A stretch of DNA of 64,000 bases from Sapria himalayana (GCA_029783825.1 JAREIK010001716.1:736102-800101); one strand, 5' to 3'. Counted from the stretch's first letter, positions 24,519 through 35,194 are shown. Made by a program: numbers and translations. Notes: a model not told the origin generated them from the letters alone.

Positions 24519-26560
24519 GTGCTAGAGTGTCATTTGCTAGGAATTGCTCACTATATCCTCCAAAAGAGGCTTCTCAACTTCCCTGATTTTGCTTTTATAG
24601 AGGATGAAATGTATATGCAACTCAAGTTGCAGAAGCTGGAGAAAGCAGAAAAATCCTTTTTTAGGCAAAATTCAAAGTTTAACTACGCGAAGCAGAGTGA
24701 TAGGTGCACAAATTTTTTTATGCCTTAACAAACTCAAAACTTTAAAAGAGAAGGTAGTGCCTCTATTGAAATAAGATGGCAATTTCATCTCTTCAAAGGA
24801 AAAAATTATAAAAATATTTTTCAAATATTACACTGATCTTATGGGTTTTCCAAAAGACAGGGCTAGCATTACCAACGAAATAATATCCAATGGCAGAAAG
24901 CTATAGCTATAGGAACAAAAAATGCACTCTCTTTACTTATCCCCTTAAGAAATAAAAAATATTGATGTTTAGTATGGGGGATGCGAAATCACTCGATTGA
25001 GATGGCTACACAATGGAATTTTTTAAGTATGAATGGAGTTATATTGAAGAGAATCTAGTCAAAGTTGTAATTAGCTTCTTCGATTCTTGAAGAATACTAA
25101 AATAGATTAACATTGCCTATATTGCTTTGATTCCAAAAACTTCACTGCATACTCCACTAAAGATTACATATCATTCTTCTGTTGCAACATAATCTATAAA
25201 TTGATCTCAAGGCTAATAGCTTCAAAGTTGAAGTTGGTTCTAGGAGAAATAATTAATCATGCCCAAGTGTCCTATGTAAAAAGTAGGTTAATTTCATATA
25301 ATTTTCTACTTGCACAAGGCTTACTCAGAAGATATGCAAGAAGAAGGATATTCCCCAGATACTTTCCTAAAAATTGACTTTCAAAAAGAATTTGATAGTG
25401 TCGACTGGTCTTTCCTAGAAGAATGTCTCAAGATGCTAAACTTTCCAATGTCTTTCATTGATATAATTTATGAATGAATCTCTTTGGCTTCTTACTATAT
25501 CACGATCAATGAGCAACTCTATGGTTTCCTTAGCAGAATAAGAGGACTTAGACAAGGCGAGCCTTTATCATCATACCTCTTTGCAATATGTATGGAATAC
25601 CTATCTTAATTGTTTTCCAATGTAACTGCCTTTGATCAATTTTCCTTCCATTCGAAATGTTATTCCTTAAAAATTACCCATCTTATGTATACAGATGATT
25701 TGATAATTTTTTCCAAATAGAATTCTATCTCTATCAACATCATCCTAAATACATTGAAAGATTTTGAGGGAACATCTGGAGTGTGTAAAAACCTCCAAAT
25801 CAATATTTTCTTTGGAGTCATTTCTGAGAAGACTAAAGAAGGAATATTACTAAATTCTAGATTTGTGTAACACTTCCTTTCATATTCCTGGATGTCCCCT
25901 TGTCATCAAGCAGATTAATCACTGCTCAGTTATTCCCATTGTTAGCCAAGATTACCTCGACCATCTATCAATGGACGAGCAAGCTACTTTCAATGGCGAA
26001 TAGATTGGAATTACTTAGAACAATAATTTAGGGTATGTAAGATTACTAGTTCTTAGTATTCAGTCTACCACCTATAATTATACAATCGAGGGAGCGTGCA
26101 AAAGATTCCATTGAGGAAGTCCTCAAACAAGTAGGTACAGGACCAATGCCTCTTGGGAGAGAGTCTACATGCCTATTGAACAAGGTGGGCTGGACTTATT
26201 TAAATTTTCTATTTGGAAGAAATCATTCTTTATTAAAACCTTGTGGTGAATAAATACCTAGAGATACCGGAGGAAATGCACTCAATCTCATCAGTTTTCA
26301 AAGAACTATAGTAAATATATTCAGCCAACTTGCCAAAGAATATAATACGGAAAGCCCTTTTGGCAGCAACAATGTACCATATTTGAAGAGAAAGAAATAG
26401 AAGATAACAAAGATAAAGTACAAGATGCAAATTTTATACTTAGACAAATCAAAATTGAAATTTTTGTTGTATACAAGAATGAATGTTATAATTTAAATTT
26501 ATGCTAGATTATACAGATTTGATATTTAATATTGTTATTTATCAAAAAAAAAAACAAAAA
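24519..26560 (+). pseudogene. LINE ORF2 reverse transcriptase and 3' end
   Basis: Plus-strand translation gives plant LINE ORF2 blocks in order. The pre-RT block KAEKSFFRQNSKFNYAKQSD is at 24,630-24,705. FFCCNIIYKLISRLIASKL is near 25,175. KIDFQKEFDSVDWSFLEECL holds the first catalytic Asp, near 25,370-25,430. RGLRQGEPLSSYLFAICMEY is near 25,545-25,605. MYTDDLIIFSK carries the YxDD catalytic pair at 25,688-25,699, with Thr where Ala is usual. Near 26,170 the VYMPIEQGGLDLFKFSIW block follows. A 3' tail TTTATC followed by an 11-A run marks the end at about 26,541-26,560. Stops and frameshifts inactivate it. There is a deletion between the pre-RT block and the RT core. Confidence 0.85.
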
Positions 26561-27012
26561 TACTTAAAGAACTTGGAGGATTCAAGGAATAATCTGCAAG
26601 ATTAAGTAAAAAAATTATTAGTTAAAGACCACTCATGATATCGATGATATCAAGGATATGACTACGAGTTTGAGATGTGATAATTTAAATCATATAGATT
26701 GATCATGAATATCAATGGACTGGGGTGACTAAGTTATATTTTTGAACTATGAAAGTAAAACCAAGACCATAGAATATGAAATGATTGTATTTTTTAATTA
26801 GTTTTGTCCGTATACATTTTCATTTACATTATAATCTATAGTGTAGTATATTTTAATTTTATATTTAAATTGAAATAGAGGTGTCAAATATGTAGTGTCG
26901 GGCCTTTTACGGGCCCGACCTTGCTACCATGTCATGCATGGCCCGGCACGATTAATTTAAGCAAAGCTCGGCATGGCCTAGTTGGCACGGCTGGCTTTGG
27001 CCGTGATGAGTC

Positions 27013-27470
27013 TAGAGGTGTCAAACGGGGCGGGCTGGGCCAGCGCGGCCCAAATTTTTTGAGGACGGGTGTGCCGCCGTGCCGGGCCAGGCACGGTTTA
27101 AAATAGCCAGGCCTGGCACTGCGGGCCGTGCCGTGCCTTGCCTAGCCCGCTTGGGCTTGCCTGTCCGAGCGGTTCGGGATACGGTGGACCGCGGGTCGGG
27201 TCGAATTAGACCCGACCCGTGGTCTTTTTTGCGGGGGGGGGGGGGGGGGGGGGGTCATCGTGGGGTCGGGCTCACGGGACACTCGGCACGAGACAAACAT
27301 GTGCCGGTGTGTCGTGCCGCGGGCCGAACCATGCCGGGTCAGGCACAGCACGGCACGGCTCGTGCCTAACCCGGGCACGGAATTTTTCCGTGCCGGGCCG
27401 GCTCAGGCACGGCTGAACCATGCCGTGCCTCGTGCCTGGCCGGGCCGGGCCGGCCCGGTTGACACCTCTA
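27013..27470. mobile_element. 458-bp non-autonomous hAT, nested in the end of the outer element
   Basis: Ends are TAGAGGTGTCAAACGGGGC and, at the right, GGTTGACACCTCTA. Flanking 8-bp sequences are GATGAGTC and GCTGAGAC (6 of 8 match), an eroded TSD. The interior is GC-rich and non-coding. It carries the family hairpin (GACCGCGGGTCGGGTC at 27,187-27,202 and its 15/16 complement at 27,209-27,224) followed by a 22-G run (27,233-27,254). All its sequence is terminal or subterminal, as in deletion derivatives. It interrupts the GC-rich 3' end of the outer element. Confidence 0.8.
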
Positions 27471-29923
27471 GCTGAGACAGGCCCTTACAGGCCAGAACAT
27501 GCCCGTATGGGCTGGTTTAAAAAATTTAAAATTTTGTTTTTATTTTTTTCATTTTTTATTTATAATATTTATGTAATTATAAAATATAAATTAGATAATA
27601 TTTAAAATTATTTAAATTTAAATTATAAATATTCGAATAGTTATAAAGTTTATTTTTTTTATGTTATTTATTTTAATTATATATTAATTAGATTAGATTA
27701 TAATTTATTAGAATTATATTTTAGAATTATTAATAAAATTATTAAACAAAAAAATAAAATAAACACAAATTTATTTAACAAAAATAATAAAGTCACACTC
27801 ACAAAGCCAAGTGTCAAACGGTCAAACCAAAGCAAATACACTATAAATAAAAATAAGTACAAAACATCGAAATCAAAAATCAAAATCAAGCATAACTCAT
27901 AAGCAAAAGTATAACCATAACATAAATGTCACTATCGACGTGTCGCAATCCCACAATCGTTAACCATCAAGCATCAAGTAACAACCTCATCAATCATCAT
28001 TGGCATATTATTAGCATCATCAATCTCAAAATCAATATCACTATCATATGGATCATCATCAGCAATTAATTCTTATGCTTTCGCTGCAATCCCACTCCTA
28101 ATCCCAATACGATCCTTAATGATAAACCTCGAATCTTCTCATTTCTTCATGCATGCTAAAGTCTCAATAAAATTTAGACGTAATCTCGATCTCCTATCTA
28201 AAATAACATTCACTACATCAGAAAAAGTAAATGCTTGTGCTACACACGACACCAGAGGAGTTAGTAGATCCTGTATCATCTTAGATAGCACAAGAAATGT
28301 CGACTCATATGATTTCTACCACTATAATATATCAAAATTCTTAGTATCAGAATGTGATAGGATTAAGCAGTAATCGATATCTAAGTATTGTAACAGCTCG
28401 CTCCTATTTGATAGTCCACCCCATCATTTCTTCCTAGCTAACTGAATGGAAAAATCATTATCTCCGAATATGGTATCAATGTCCATTTTCATAGCTTCTC
28501 AACTACTATCACCATACTTAGAATCGTAGTTTGTAAAAAAATCAATCAACTTCTCACGAATGAACCCTTCAGGTGGGTCTTCCAAGTTCATGCACGAAGA
28601 AATATATGTCAGGGTGTTATCTACCCATTCCACCATAACCCTAAGATCTATGCATGCAGCAAGACAATAAAGAGATGAAATAGTAGACCAGTACTTTAAG
28701 TACTTGTTTTCCATCTCTGCAACTATATGGCTAATTATCAGGTCGGCTAGATACTTCATAAACATACTACTAATATTGCATATGAACTTGAGTGTAATGC
28801 AAGTTGGTCTCATAAAAAATCTTCAAGAATTTCATGAAATTCCTAAAGCCTAGTCTGTGTTGTCAATAAAAAGTTCATCACTCTTACTATTAACATAGTT
28901 AGATATCATGTGTTCGTATCCAGCACATGACTCTAATATCAGATTCGCATAATTCCAACAGTGTCTCGCATCTGATTGGAATTTTTTCTTCTTAAGATTC
29001 ATAGACAAACAGAGACTACCAAACTCATGTTGTCTGTTAGGCGTGCAAATACATTTTAGTGAATTATGCTTATTTTCCAAAGCAGGGGGAACACACATTC
29101 ATCCCCGCTTGTACAATCATTTTAATCACATGACACGTGCATTTGACATAGAAAATCTCTCCTAGTGGTGCGCCTCTAATATTCCCAACAAATATGTTAA
29201 TTACTACTTCATTATTAGAAGCGTTATCGAATATGATACTATAAATTTTATTTTGAATTTTATATTTTTTTAAAGATCTTAATCATACACCCAAAAAATA
29301 GTATGGCCATCATGAAGATGGAGAATCTTAGAGAATTTTAAAATTTTTTTTATTCATAGTCCATATAGAATCTACATAGTGAGCGATGAGACATGTATAA
29401 GATACATCATCGTGACTAGTCCAGATATCGGACATTGCAGACATCACTCCACTATATGTCATAAATATATTAATTATTAATTATTTTTTAACTTATAATA
29501 TTTTAGTATGTCGTTCCTAGATGTGAACTTAGGAATCCTACGATAAGCAAGTTGAAAATATATCTGCATAAAACTCACTACCATTGGATCTTCTGAAAAT
29601 CTGATTAGAAGACCCATCAATGTAATAAGTTTAATCTTGTATTTCCTACCTAACTAGTTGTGGTATATGAAGAAAGTAAAATTTGAGACTGAACTGAATC
29701 CAGTTTCAAAAAATGTAGTGCTATGTTTGATTTGTCTAGGATCTAATGCATCATATTTTTTTGTGCATAATTTGACATGTCTCTTAAGATACCTAGTCCC
29801 AAATGAACTCTTATAAGTTAAAATTTTCTTATAATATTTGTACAGTATCATTTCTTCTTCCTCACCCCTAATATTTTTTTTATATTATTATATTAAAATG
29901 AATTCAAACTTCATAAGTCATCC

Positions 29924-30180
29924 TAAAGGTGTCAAACGTGCCTGGGCCGGCCCGGCACGTTCAAAAACCATGCCCGGGCCCGTGCCGTGCCCGGGTGAAG
30001 TGAATTCTGTGCCGTGCCGTGCCCGGCACGGCACGCCGGCACGGGTCCATCCCGTGCCGGTTCACGCAGGCACGCGTGGCACTAGCGGCGTACCACGCGT
30101 GCCGTGGCGTGAGTCGTGAGTCACGACTCACGGTCACGGCTCACTGAGTCGTGACCCAACTGGGCCCCCCCCCTTGGTAA
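29924..30180. repeat. 5' subterminal array of CGGCACGG/CCGTGCCG motifs
   Basis: The first 250 bp of the complete element are GC-rich and consist largely of overlapping CCGTGCC, GGCACGG and CCCGGGC words in both orientations. Around 30,120 there are also GTCGTGAGTCACGAC-type palindromes. In Ac, subterminal repeats are where transposase binds; a similar role here is inferred. A 9-C run (30,165-30,173) matches the position where related copies carry long G/C runs. Confidence 0.7.
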
Positions 30181-30183
30181 AAA

Positions 30184-30221
30184 GACCGCGGGTCGGGTCC
30201 AAACAGACCCGACCCGCGGTC
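30184..30221. repeat. perfect 16-bp stem hairpin conserved in the hAT family
   Basis: Left arm GACCGCGGGTCGGGTC (30,184-30,199), 6-base loop CAAACA, and right arm GACCCGACCCGCGGTC (30,206-30,221) are exactly complementary. The same hairpin is present at 27,187-27,224 (one mismatch), partly at 45,860 onward, and truncated at 52,010-52,045 in the deletion derivative. Confidence 0.9.
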
Positions 30222-30435
30222 TTTTCTGCCGAAACCCGACTCCCGAGTCAGATCCGAGCATTTCCAACGGCAAAAAAAAAATTCAAATTGGGCGATTTTC
30301 AGCCCTTGAATTCACCTCCAACGTCTAGGGGACAGAATCCAACGGTCCTCGTGATTCTGCCCCTTAAATATATTAAAAAAATTCAAAAAATTATAAAAAA
30401 ATATTTTTTTTAAAAAAATAAAACTTTATTTAGCC

Positions 30436-30443
30436 TATAAAAT
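30436..30443 (+). promoter_or_regulatory. TATA box of the complete transposase gene
   Basis: TATAAAAT lies about 290 bp upstream of the start codon. It is followed by a C-rich patch and then CT-rich leader sequence, typical of plant leaders. The same TATAAAATTC/CTATAAAA sequence is kept at the equivalent place in the copy at 46,050. The start of transcription is not known. Confidence 0.5.
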
Positions 30444-30733
30444 CTACCCCCCCTCCCTATAACATTTATGTTTTTCAAAAACATAAAACCTCTCAATATT
30501 TTCTCTCTCTCACATAAACCGTGCACGGTGCATCTCTCTCTCGGCCATCGTGATTTTGATTTCGGCTTGGATTTTCGTGAAACTCAACTTGAGTTTTGGA
30601 CATCAAAGCTTCCTGCGGTGCACCTTGCACGTGAGTGACCTCATTGCTTTTACCGGGTAATATAATTTACTTTTTTTTTGTACTTTCTCTCTCTAAAGCT
30701 TCTCTCTCTAGAAAAACTTACGAAAAATAAAAA

Positions 30734-32857
30734 ATGACAAATACACCTAACACGTATTTAAATTTGGAAAATGAAAATGTTAGTGTTACACATACGTCTG
30801 TGGCTCCTGAAACGTTGGTTTCTCCTGTCATCTCAGCCCAAAGTTCTAAAAAACAAAAAACTAGGAGGACTTCTGTAGTTTGGACACATTTTAAAATCAT
30901 AACACAAGTAGATGTTAGGGGTGAGGAACATGAAATGGCACAGTGCAAATATTGTATGAGACTTTTAACATGCAAGAGTACATGTGGGACTAGGCACCTC
31001 AAGAGGCATGCTGAAATATGCTCCAAAAAACATGGACCGTTAGATCCTAGGCAAACCCAACTTGGCACTACATTTTTTGAGACTGGATCGAGTTCAGTCT
31101 CAAAGTTTACTCCCTTCGTATACTCCAGCGAGTTGGGTAGGGACGACATGGCCAGGCTCATCACATTGATGGGTCTTCCGATCAGATTTTCGGAAGATCC
31201 GAGGGTAGTGCGCATCATGCAGACTTATTTTCAGCCATCCTATCGTAGGATTCCTAGGTCCACATCTAGGAGTGACATACTAAAGATAAATAAGTTAGAA
31301 AAACAAAAAATAATTAAGGAATTTTTGGCATTTAGTGGAGTGGTGTTCGTGACGTCCGATATATGGACATGTCACGATGATTCTTCTTATGCATGTCTCA
31401 CGAGTCATTATGTAGATTCAAACTGGACAATCAATAAAAAAATATTAGGATTCACTGAGATTCTTCATCCTCATGATGGCCCGGCCATTTTTGAGTGTAT
31501 GATGAAAATATTTAGGGAATATAAAATTCAAAATAAAATTTTTAGTGTCACTTTCGATAATGCTGCGAATAATGGAGTAGCGATCAATATGTTTGTTAGG
31601 AATATTAGAGACGCACCATTAGGAGAGATCTTTCATGTCAGATGCATGTGTCATGTTATTAACCTGATAGTTCAAGCGGGTATGAAGGTGTGTTCCCCCG
31701 CGTTGGAAAATATACGCAATGCACTCAAGTATATTCGCTCTCCTCGCAGACTACAAGAGTTTGGTAATCTCAGTTTGTCTGCGAATCTTAAGAAGAAGAA
31801 ATTCCAATCGGATGTGAGACATCGTTGGAATTACACGTACCTAATGTTGGAATCATGTGTTGGATACGAACACGTGATATCCGACTACGTCAATAGTAAG
31901 AGTGGCGAACTTATTATTGATGACACTGACTGGGCTTCAGGATTTTCATTTATGAAATTCCTGAAGATATTTTATGACACGACGAACATGTGTTCGTCGG
32001 TTTATACGCCCACCACTTGCATTGCACTCTGTTGCATATGCAACATTAGTAGCATGTTTAGGAAGTATCGAGTGAACCCGACGCTTAGCCATATGGTTGC
32101 AGAGATGGAGACCAAGTACCTGAAGTACTGGTCCACCATTCCATCTCTTTATTGCCTCGCAGCATGCATGGACCCTAGGGCTAAGGTGGAAGGGGTTAAA
32201 AACACCCTGACTTTCATTTCCTCGTGCATGAACCTGGAAGAGCCACCTAAATGGTTCATTTACGAGAAGTTGACAGACCTGTTCACATACTACGATACTA
32301 GGTATGGTGGTGGTGGTGGTGAGACTGTGAGTACGGACACTGATACCTTGTTCGGAGATGACGATTATTCCATTAACCTAGCGAGGGGGAAACGTAGGGG
32401 TGGACCTTCACATAGGAGCGAGCTGTCTCGGTACTTAGATACCGATTACTACTCAATCCTATCACCTTCTGACAATAAGAATCTTGATTTATTACAGTGG
32501 TGGAAATCATATGAGTCCGCCTATCCCGTGCTATCTAGGATGACACGGGATCTACTGACTCATCCGGTGTCGAGCGTAGCATCGGAGTCTGCTTTTTCTG
32601 TTGCAGTGAACGTGATTTCAGATAGGAGATCGAGATTACGTCCAGATATGGTTGAGGCCTTGGCATGTTTGAAGGATTGGGAGGAATCGATATTTAGCAT
32701 CAGTGATCGTGCTGAAGCTGGGACTGTGACAGACACTACAGTCGCATCCACATCCACTACGATGGCGGAGGAGCTGATTGCCGATGATGATGATCCATAT
32801 GATACTGATCTTGATGTTGCGGCTGATGATTCTCATGATATGCCGCTTGACGAATGA
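30734..32857 (+). CDS. hAT transposase (BED finger, RNase-H-like core, hATC dimerisation), 707 aa
   Basis: It would bind the element ends and cut and rejoin DNA in the nucleus. The BED zinc finger spans about residues 43-100, with W50 and F53, C71 and C74, and the HLKRHAEIC segment. The RNase-H-like core has D209 in VTSDIWT and D275 in VTFDNAANN as the likely first two acids, a C-x-x-H motif (C304, H307), and the RW pair (R364, W365) before the insertion domain. The hAT C-terminal region (about 560-650) has WWKSYESAYPVLSRM and SSVASESAFS; E618 is the probable third acid. The tail is acidic (EELIADDDDPYD). The length is typical of Ac-like plant hATs. The ATG was chosen because degenerate copies start at the same place. 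The frame is intron-free. Activity is unproven. Confidence 0.95.
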   Translation: MTNTPNTYLNLENENVSVTHTSVAPETLVSPVISAQSSKKQKTRRTSVVWTHFKIITQVDVRGEEHEMAQCKYCMRLLTCKSTCGTRHLKRHAEICSKKHGPLDPRQTQLGTTFFETGSSSVSKFTPFVYSSELGRDDMARLITLMGLPIRFSEDPRVVRIMQTYFQPSYRRIPRSTSRSDILKINKLEKQKIIKEFLAFSGVVFVTSDIWTCHDDSSYACLTSHYVDSNWTINKKILGFTEILHPHDGPAIFECMMKIFREYKIQNKIFSVTFDNAANNGVAINMFVRNIRDAPLGEIFHVRCMCHVINLIVQAGMKVCSPALENIRNALKYIRSPRRLQEFGNLSLSANLKKKKFQSDVRHRWNYTYLMLESCVGYEHVISDYVNSKSGELIIDDTDWASGFSFMKFLKIFYDTTNMCSSVYTPTTCIALCCICNISSMFRKYRVNPTLSHMVAEMETKYLKYWSTIPSLYCLAACMDPRAKVEGVKNTLTFISSCMNLEEPPKWFIYEKLTDLFTYYDTRYGGGGGETVSTDTDTLFGDDDYSINLARGKRRGGPSHRSELSRYLDTDYYSILSPSDNKNLDLLQWWKSYESAYPVLSRMTRDLLTHPVSSVASESAFSVAVNVISDRRSRLRPDMVEALACLKDWEESIFSISDRAEAGTVTDTTVASTSTTMAEELIADDDDPYDTDLDVAADDSHDMPLDE

Positions 32858-33299
32858 TGCTCATCTGCTGTTTTTTTTTCGATGTTTTTTTATTTATTTT
32901 ATTTATACACTCTGTTTGTACTTTGTACCATACGTTGTGTTGAAACTTATACTTGTTTTGTTCCGACTATTGGTTTCAAAAGCATGAATGGTAATTTTTC
33001 ATTTGTTTAGTTTAATTTTTTTTAATTAAAATTTTTACTTACTTTTTTTTTATTATTTTACGATTTAAATTTTATTTTAAAATTTATTAACTTTAAATTT
33101 TAATATATAATTAATAAATTATAATAATAAAATATGCTAAACTTAATTGAAAAAAAAATTTTTTTTTCTAATATTTGTTTGTTACATTTAATTTTAAATG
33201 TAATATTTTTTACAAAAAATTATATTTTTTAATTATTACAAATACTCTAAAGTATATACAGAAACTTAATAAAAAAATTAAAAAAAAAAATTTTTCTAA

Positions 33300-33608
33300 T
33301 CTGCCAAGCACGGCCCGTGCCCGTGCTTGGATCCCGGGACCCGGACCCCGGTTGAGCCGGTCCAGGCGTCCAGCGTTGCGGCTCCCGCCCCGCCCCGCCT
33401 GCCCTGCCCCTGCCGTGGGTGCGCCCGTGCCGCCTGGCCAAGCCAAGCCGTGCCCGAGCGGGCCGGGCCCGAGCGGCCTTGCCGTGCCCACGGGCCGTGC
33501 CGTGCCCGACTTTAACACACCGTGCCGTGCCGGGCACGGCACGGTAGCACGGCCGGGCACGTGAAAAATGGGCCGTGCCGTGTTGGGCTGGCCCGTTTGA
33601 CATCTCTA
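33300..33608. repeat. 3' subterminal array of the complete hAT
   Basis: GC-rich block with repeated CCGTGCC, GGGCACGG and GGCCGTGCCGTG words, ending in the 3' TIR. It contrasts sharply with the AT-rich 440 bp after the stop codon. Together with the 5' array it is shared with the non-autonomous elements in the window. Confidence 0.7.
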
Positions 33609-34454
33609 AGTCATCCTAATTTTTTATTTTTTAGATGTTTGGGTTGAGACGACCGGAAAAATCAAAATTTCAACAGCGTCGGACCTTTGTGTAATTTTTT
33701 TATTTTCTAAATTTAAATTAATTTCATTAGTATTTGTATATGTCATTTTTTAAATTTTTTAGACAGAAGAATAGCATAAATAGTAGAGATAAAAATAAAA
33801 ATACTCGTAAAGTAGTGAAAAGCAAAAGCACGTATGCCAAAAATCCAGCTTTCAAAATCCAATTTAAATACTAACTAAAGACGAGACTGAGTTGCGAGTC
33901 CCAAAAAGCCGAGCTGAAATCCTGAGAAAGAATTTTAGGAAAGATATTTGAGAGGGTGAGATTTTATATTTTTAAAAAACATATAAATTAGAGAGAAGGG
34001 AGGGATTTTATAGAAAAAAAATTTTGAATTCTTTTTAAAAAAAATATTTTTTTTTATTTTTGTGAATTTTTTAATAATTTTTTTGGGGAACAATCATGTG
34101 GACCTTTGGATTCTGTCTCATAATCATTGAAGGCAAAATCGGACGGCTAAATTTTAAATATTTTTTTTTAATAATTGAACCATTGGCCATAAGCCTGCAA
34201 CAAGCCGTTGGGGTTGGGGTTGGTTCGGATCCAAGCCCACCCGATTTCTGGATCCGTCAAGCTGAGCCTCAGCCCAATGGAGCGGTACAGTAGTGGTACC
34301 TCGGCACAAGCCAAGGTACCTCGCCAATCATCCATGGTACCATGCCAAGCCAGGCACGACACAGGCACAAGAAATTCCCATGCAGCGCCGGGTAAGGCAC
34401 GGCCAAATCAGGCCGTGCCTTGTGCCGGACCGGGCTATCTCGTAGACACCTCTA

Positions 34455-35190
34455 AATTAAAAATAATATAATTATTATTTTTTATTTACAAATTGACATT
34501 AGCCCAGCCTTAATCCCATGGAAATTGTCTTGGGCATAGACATGTCCAAGTGCCCAAGCCCCAGCCCCCTTTGCCCTAAGCCATGGCCAAGCCTTTGGCC
34601 ATTGATCACAGGTGGCTTGCCCCATGACCAATTTGGTATGACCCAACACGCCTGGCTTAGGAAGTAAAGCCCTTGGGCCATGTTGTGCTAACCTCCCTTG
34701 ATGCCATGCCAACACAACATGGTTCATTACCCATTTCATGTCGTTTCTAGCAAGACATGGTGGCCTGATTTTACACCTAAGTCTAAGTGTATATACACTA
34801 TAATATATGTACACATACCCATACACTTTACAAAATTATAATTCATACATACATATATATACATGGTTGTGTATTTTATATATATATATATTTTTTTTTG
34901 ATAAGTAAAATGGTTGTGTATTTTATAGATATAATTACATATGGATGTCTATTTTAGTGTGAATGAAAATATATAACAATGTGACATTAGTTATGCGCGT
35001 GTATTTCAATATTTTTGTTTTAAATAATGCATATGCTGAATGATGATGCCTCTTCTGGCCTAAGGAATTATACTTATGATTTTATTTGTAGTGTTGTGTG
35101 TTTATGTGCATGTATATCTGACTTGATATATAGATATGTATAATTTTTCATATTGATAACAATATAAAATTATCAATGTAAATTATGGAA
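34455..35190. other. unassigned flank of the outer hAT, partly GC-richer
   Basis: Sequence at 34,490-34,770 is rich in GCCCAAG, CCATGG and CATGCC words, reminiscent of decayed hAT subterminal regions, but no TIR is visible. The rest is AT-rich with TATATA tracts (34,880-34,893). Confidence 0.35.
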
Positions 35191-35194
35191 GATA

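Larger units (their letters stand above)
29924..33608 (+). mobile_element. structurally complete Ac-like hAT transposon, 3,685 bp
   Basis: Left TIR TAAAGGTGTCAAACG (29,924) and right TIR CGTTTGACATCTCTA (ending 33,608) pair with two mismatches over 15 bases. They are bounded by a perfect 8-bp TSD, AGTCATCC, at 29,916-29,923 and 33,609-33,616. In order it contains a GC-rich 5' subterminal region, a perfect hairpin, a leader with a TATA box, an uninterrupted 707-codon transposase gene, an AT-rich 3' region, and a GC-rich 3' subterminal region. It is inserted antisense into the N-terminal coding part of an older relative. Compared with the 516-bp derivative at 51,726, it lacks 46 bp just inside the left TIR. 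It is the only copy here with an open transposase. Confidence 0.95.
27990..33746 (-). pseudogene. outer hAT transposase pseudogene, split by the complete element
   Basis: The N-terminal piece (start codon complement at 33,744-33,746, down to 33,617) encodes a MTYTNTNEINL-like start as in the complete gene. The rest continues at 29,923 down to about 27,990. Recognisable parts are the BED finger at 29,654-29,851 (YKYYKKILTYKSS; the first C of C-x-x-C is now Y), the RW region at 28,850-29,098, the insertion domain at 28,499-28,813, and the dimerisation region at about 28,120-28,300. The two parts join exactly across the 8-bp duplication AGTCATCC. Multiple stops and frameshifts were present in addition to the insertion. 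Confidence 0.85.
26876..34454 (-). mobile_element. old hAT element (outer), carrying two later insertions
   Basis: Left TIR TAGAGGTGTCAAATATG starts at 26,876; right TIR ends GACACCTCTA at 34,454. The flanking 8-bp TSD is AATTGAAA on the left (26,868-26,875) and AATTAAAA on the right (34,455-34,462), matching at 7 of 8 positions. Orientation is minus, judged from its transposase remnants. Removing the nested elements at 27,013-27,470 and 29,924-33,608 leaves about 3.4 kb, close to the size of the complete family member. The GC-rich 5' subterminal block is at 34,190-34,450. Confidence 0.85.

Noticed and set aside
30718..31218. 166-codon minus-strand frame
   Set aside because: It is antisense to the transposase N-terminus. 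Similar antisense frames in other copies (6,008-6,259; 9,561-9,860) follow from codon usage in the BED region.
33175..33603. Overlapping frames of 116-129 codons
   Set aside because: They cross from AT-rich 3' sequence into the 3' subterminal array and TIR of the complete hAT and show no conservation with other copies.
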